A stretch of 64,000 nucleotides of DNA from Triplophysa rosa (taxonomy: Eukaryota; Chordata; Actinopteri; Cypriniformes; Nemacheilidae). The stretch spans positions 21,846,164-21,910,163 of the forward strand of contig NC_079900.1 in assembly GCF_024868665.1 (NCBI RefSeq), in the 5' to 3' direction. This document shows, one piece after another, positions 12,000 to 64,000 of the stretch (the first letter of the stretch is position 1; the number at the start of each line of letters is the position of its first letter). The notes beneath the pieces were generated by a model. That model was given only the letters and a program-made list of their open reading frames with translations, did no database searches and had not been told where the DNA came from. A program made the position numbers and the translations under genes.

Positions 12000-12341
12000 A
12001 AACATAATTTTACAACATTTTACTGTTTTTTTATTTACAGATTTTTTTTACAGAACTGTCAAATTACCGGTCAAAACCGTCAGATTACAGAAAAACACTG
12101 CAAATTTATTAGAAAAACATGTATTTTTACGGTATATTTTTGGCGTCCCAGCTGCCGGAAAATTTCAGTTTTTACTGTTTTTTACTGTCTGTTTTTCATC
12201 AAAAAAATGTAAAATTACAGAAAAAGACAGCAAATTTAAAAGAAAAACTGAGAAAACCATGTAACTTTGCAGGAAGAAAGTTTTACAGAATATTTCTGGC
12301 ACCCCAGCTGCCCAAAAATGTCAGGATTTTTTTACAGTGTA
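12000..12341. repeat. ACAGTAAAA-rich dispersed repeat
   Basis: Internally repetitive TTTTTACAG, AAAATTACAGAAAAA and CCCAGCTGCC blocks end in TTTTTTACAGTGTAA. The two halves resemble each other (GGCGTCCCAGCTGCC against GGCACCCCAGCTGCC). It looks like a fish DNA-element family; the class is unassigned. Confidence 0.5.
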
Positions 12342-12866
12342 ATATAAACTAGAGGCATGTTGGATATTTAAAGAAATAGGCGTTTCATCTGTTTCAGATG
12401 AATGACAATGAGAAAGCCAAAAAGGCATTGAAAAAAACATTTTGTCTTATTAAAATGTTAATAATCGTTAAAAGTTAATAATTATCATGTAAAACCAGAA
12501 AACACTACACACAGAAAAGTCTGCATGTTTTCAGATTTATCTGGAGTCTTTAATTTTGTAATAAAGCCTCTGGTTTTCTTATAAACGATTCATCATTTTC
12601 CGTTATTAAAAAACAATGCAAATATCTGTATTTTAATCTTTCATCCAAACGTAAAATAACTCAGCCCACCCGAAACAATTTCTCTTTTCTGCTGACATAA
12701 TCAAAGTTGGGCAAATGTGGGAAGAAATATTAACCAACAATTTCATAATCCACTTGGTATTATTCGCTTTGGTATGAAGTCAGTTGGCTTTATTTCCCAG
12801 CAAATGTTCTGTTTTGCTGAAAGTAATGGAAGTTTAATGTGTTGGGAATGCTGTTTTCATCTTTGA

Positions 12867-13149
12867 TGCGATAGTTCACCCCTAAATGAAAATTCAGTTT
12901 TGTACGATTTTGATTTAATTTGACTTTATTTCATCTGCAGAATACAAAAGATGATATTTTGAAGAACGTTGGTAAACAAACAACACTGTCCTCTATTGAC
13001 TTCCATAGTATGGACACAAAACCACTGGGATATTTCTCAAAATATCTCCTTTTGTGTTCTACAGAAGAGTTATATATTCAAGTCTAGCACAACATGGGGG
13101 TGAATAAATGATGGCAGAATTTCCATGTTTAGGCAAATTATCTCTTTAA
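12867..13149. mobile_element. Decayed TTAA-type element (ATAGTTCACCC family)
   Basis: The left end reads GCGATAGTTCACCCCTAAAT and the right end CAAATTATCTCTTTAA, both diverged from the copy at 8003. Interior blocks such as GAAGAACGTTGG and CCTTTTGTGTTCTACAG recur in the copies at 50389 and 56084. Confidence 0.6.
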
Positions 13150-13322
13150 CTATAGGCGGGCTGTAATGCATACTGTATATTCTGTCCTTATACCTGATCA
13201 TAATACTTCATGCATGTACATGTGTGTTCAGTCCTTTTTGTGTTCATTTCTTTATTTTATTATCATTTATCTGTTTTTCCGGTAGCAAGTTATGAGGATC
13301 AAAGTCAATCCCCCCAAATACG

Positions 13323-13342
13323 CGCACACACACACACACACC
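13323..13342. repeat. (CA)n microsatellite
   Basis: A short run of CA dinucleotides. Confidence 0.9.
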
Positions 13343-13797
13343 GATTCTCCTCCCAATAAACATGCAGTAGAATCTGTCTGTTCTTTCAGAAAGCACAGCA
13401 GGGGCAGCATTAGCTCTAATAATTCAGTGCATCATTGTCGTTTTTTCTCTTTAGCCCTGAAGGAAGTGCAGCCTTGAAGAACAAATGAAAGAAACTTCCA
13501 CATTGTGATTTCTTTCATTAGGCAAATGAGATGTGTAGACCCTCTGGCAGTTCTGACTGACTTGACACTGTCCACTCTTTCCTTTGCATTTCTTCATGAA
13601 TCTAACTCTGCATGCCACTCTGGGTGTCCTGCGGTGGCCCGTGCATTCACATTTGTGCATATGTAGCACGTCACATCCAATCAGGCTCTGGAATGACAGG
13701 AACTGAAGTGTTTGCCAGGGAACAGCTGTTGCCGTGTTAGCACAGAATAAAATGGCCGTCGCTCAGCTCTCGCTTCCTCATGCTACCTGACCGGTAC

Positions 13798-13879
13798 TCT
13801 CAATTATTTTGAGTAAGTGCGACGCGAAATGAGCCGTGCAGAGCCTGAAAATGTGAATCGGATCATCTGGCTTCGACAG
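13798..13879. repeat. Local duplicate block A
   Basis: CTCAATTATTTTGAGTAAGT, GTGCAGAGCC and CTTCGAC recur in order at 15154-15248. See the matching block B; together they form a direct repeat about 1.35 kb apart, just upstream of the start-codon exon. Confidence 0.55.
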
Positions 13880-13881
13880 TG

Positions 13882-14230
13882 TTAAAGCAACACTTTGTAG
13901 TTTCTCGACGTTCAAATTGTTTTGTTCAGTGGTAGAACAACTCTTAACTGGACGAATTCTACTGCCGCTGCTACAACCACACTCTGTAAGTTCTGTGTTC
14001 GGGTCGGTAAACAAAGCCCCGCCCATCCCCTGCTTGCGGAAGAGTTTCCAAATGACGTTTCTGCATTCGTTCCGTCATTTTTCCATCAGCTTAGTAAACA
14101 AATTCACATGTATTGCGCTGCCCATGGGGAAGCTTATACAGTGACATTATTTACGTAACTGGTAACAGACAATTGTGCTTATCAATCACATGGGGGAGCC
14201 GTGAGCAAAAGTTGTATAGTGTTGCTTTAA
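13882..14230. mobile_element. TTAA-bounded inverted-repeat element (AGCAACACT ends)
   Basis: Ends TTAAAGCAACACT and AGTGTTGCTTTAA are perfect 13-bp inverted repeats that include the TTAA. The terminal TTAA at 14227-14230 is also the first TTAA of the next element. No transposase is present. Confidence 0.75.
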
Positions 14231-14701
14231 CTCTTTCCCCGCCAGCCTTTTTTTTTAAAGTTGCCAGTCAGCGCCAGCATTTTTTTACATTTTCACTAAA
14301 ATGTGATGGCTTACAGTACATTTTCTGTAATGAATATATGGACAAATAATATATCAAATGAAAGAACAGAGTCTCTGCTTTTAAACAGAATAAACCGTAT
14401 TTTTCTATTTTCATTTGTTCCTTTAGGTAGGTTTCTTCAAAAATTCATCATTTTGATTGAACAGCTGAGATAATTAGCTTTTTAAATCAAAGATTAGATT
14501 AAAATTGTTATTAAAAACAGATCAAATATTTACCCAAAAACACATAAAATATATACTGTACGTTCTTTCCAAAGATGCATAACAGCGCCACCTGCAGTAC
14601 AACAGTACAAACACCGATTGCCGTAATAACTCGTCTTTGGCAGGGAACCGTTGGATTTTAAATACGATGAGATAACTTGTCAATGGCGGGGAAAGAGTTA
14701 A
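14227..14701. mobile_element. TTAA-bounded inverted-repeat element (CTCTTTCCCCGCCA ends)
   Basis: TTAACTCTTTCCCCGCCA at 14227-14244 and its perfect reverse complement at 14684-14701 delimit a 475-bp element. It abuts the element at 13882 through one shared TTAA. No transposase frame is visible. Confidence 0.85.
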
Positions 14702-15153
14702 TAGAATCAAATGGCAGTATTGCTGTATTGTAGCATTTTCAGAGGCATTTTATTCTTGGCAAATGCACGATAAAATATTACGAATCAAAAAATTTTCGAA
14801 TCTATAGATTTGAACATTCATTGCATTGTAAGAGTCTAATATTTAGCAATGTTGTCTGTCGGTGTGGGCTCTATTATTCTTGAAAAAGAGGAAATGACAA
14901 TTTACACTATCAGCAACTAATAAATTGAGTTTTTTGGAATTTAACACATGAAATCTAGCATGCGTAACTTCGCATCATTGAGTTTGCTTTGGCCGAACAG
15001 TTTTCAGTCCAGCATGTGAAAATTACATTTTGGAGAACAGTGTGAATTTGACTTTGTTTATTTGCTATTACTACCTATCTGAACAAATTGGCAACCGTTC
15101 AGCTTCAGCCATCTAACTCTACCCTGCCAGTGCCAAATGTGTGTCCAACCTCC

Positions 15154-15248
15154 CCTCAATTATTTGGAATAAGTGTGATGTGAAACCGGCTGCGCAGAGC
15201 CAGAAAACGCGAATCCGGTGGCGGCAATAGCGGGCATCTCGCTTTGAC
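15154..15248. repeat. Local duplicate block B
   Basis: It resembles 13798-13879 at about three in four positions by eye, with an extra stretch near GGTGGCGGCAATAG. It ends about 140 bases before the probable acceptor of the start-codon exon. Confidence 0.55.
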
Positions 15249-15385
15249 AAAATGAGGCGAATCACAGGGTAGTACTTTCCTTTATTGAGCTATAGACGGA
15301 GAAAGGCCAACAGTAAGAATTTAGGTCCTGCTATTAGTATTGATCTCTCTCTCATTTGTTCTCTCTCTCTCTGTCTTTTCGGCAG

Positions 15386-15482
15386 GTTCTTCATCAGTGA
15401 GAGGGCGTGAGGGAAGGAGTGCCCCACATCGAAGCGCCCGCTGACCCTCCTCCCCGCCAGCACCCTTCGCTCCGTCCGCAGC
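15386..15482 (+). other. adgrl1: Probable 5' UTR part of the start-codon exon of adgrl1
   Basis: A long pyrimidine run ending in TTTTCGGCAG at 15376-15385 forms a good 3' splice site, so the exon carrying the start codon probably begins at 15386. The 97 nt that follow hold no ATG, so there is no upstream ORF in this piece. The leader is GC-rich compared with the intron. Competing acceptors are the AGs near 15459 and 15479. This is inferred from sequence alone; the upstream noncoding exon and promoter were not located. Confidence 0.5.
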
Positions 15483-63860
<48,378 letters not shown>

Positions 63861-64000
63861 GTCAGTGTCAGAGAACAGCTATTGGATTTCAATTCAGATC
63901 CGAATGTTGAGTATCTTCCATTTTTCAGAACTGTGGAGTAATCAAATTATTTGTCGTATGGCACGAACAAGATGGAAATCTGAAGCGTTTCCCTCTCCTT
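63861..64000 (+). other. adgrl1: Start of the next adgrl1 intron (cut by window end)
   Basis: It begins GTCAGT. The reading frame stays open until a stop at 63939-63941 but similarity to latrophilins ends at the donor. Confidence 0.75.

Noticed and set aside
63861..63941. Extension of the last olfactomedin exon to the in-frame stop
   Set aside because: Similarity to the family stops at the CAG|GTCAGT donor, and the known protein continues with a different sequence from a further exon.

Overview
The window is vertebrate, specifically teleost, nuclear DNA. It is intron-rich and AT-rich, with microsatellites and many short DNA transposons. Recurrent motifs (TTAA-bounded elements starting AGGGATAGTTCACCC, tRNA-derived SINEs with a shared fish-type 3' tail, paired 'CCAGCATATGCTGG' elements) suggest an ostariophysan, most likely a cypriniform (carp/minnow-like). 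That placement rests on repeat types only.

One protein-coding gene is supported. It is the 5' part of a plus-strand latrophilin, best matched to adgrl1 (adhesion GPCR L1). Six coding exons join in frame: signal peptide (15483-15552), two exons of the rhamnose-binding/SUEL lectin domain (33475-33688 and 35859-35968), a 15-nt microexon (45888-45902), and two exons opening the olfactomedin domain (61492-61699 and 63596-63860). Together they give exactly 882 nt, or 294 codons, and the gene runs off the right edge. The rest of the olfactomedin domain, the hormone-receptor motif, GAIN domain, seven-helix region and tail lie outside. The final intron of the window starts at 63861. The 5' UTR of the start-codon exon probably begins at 15386; the promoter and first exon were not found.

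Layout: 1-1440 is a large inverted-repeat (foldback) structure cut by the window start. 1441-15385 is upstream sequence with several hAT-like, TTAA-bounded and TA-bounded elements. 15553-33474 is an 18-kb intron. 33689-35858 and 35969-45887 separate the lectin exons from the microexon. 45903-61491 is a 15.6-kb intron with nested transposons and a long hairpin. 61700-63595 is a short intron mostly filled by repeats. Nine inserted elements are delimited by terminal inverted repeats, and four of these have perfect 8-bp target-site duplications, which define their edges exactly.

How the parts work together: the exons encode the extracellular N-terminus of a neuronal adhesion receptor. The lectin and olfactomedin domains bind teneurins and FLRT proteins at synapses, and the microexon sits in the hinge between them. 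I see no bacterial-type operon, CRISPR array, RNA gene of known family or second protein gene, and no previously undescribed system that I can defend. The most interesting signals are the conserved microexon with its splice context, two long inverted repeats, and the abutting TTAA-delimited elements.
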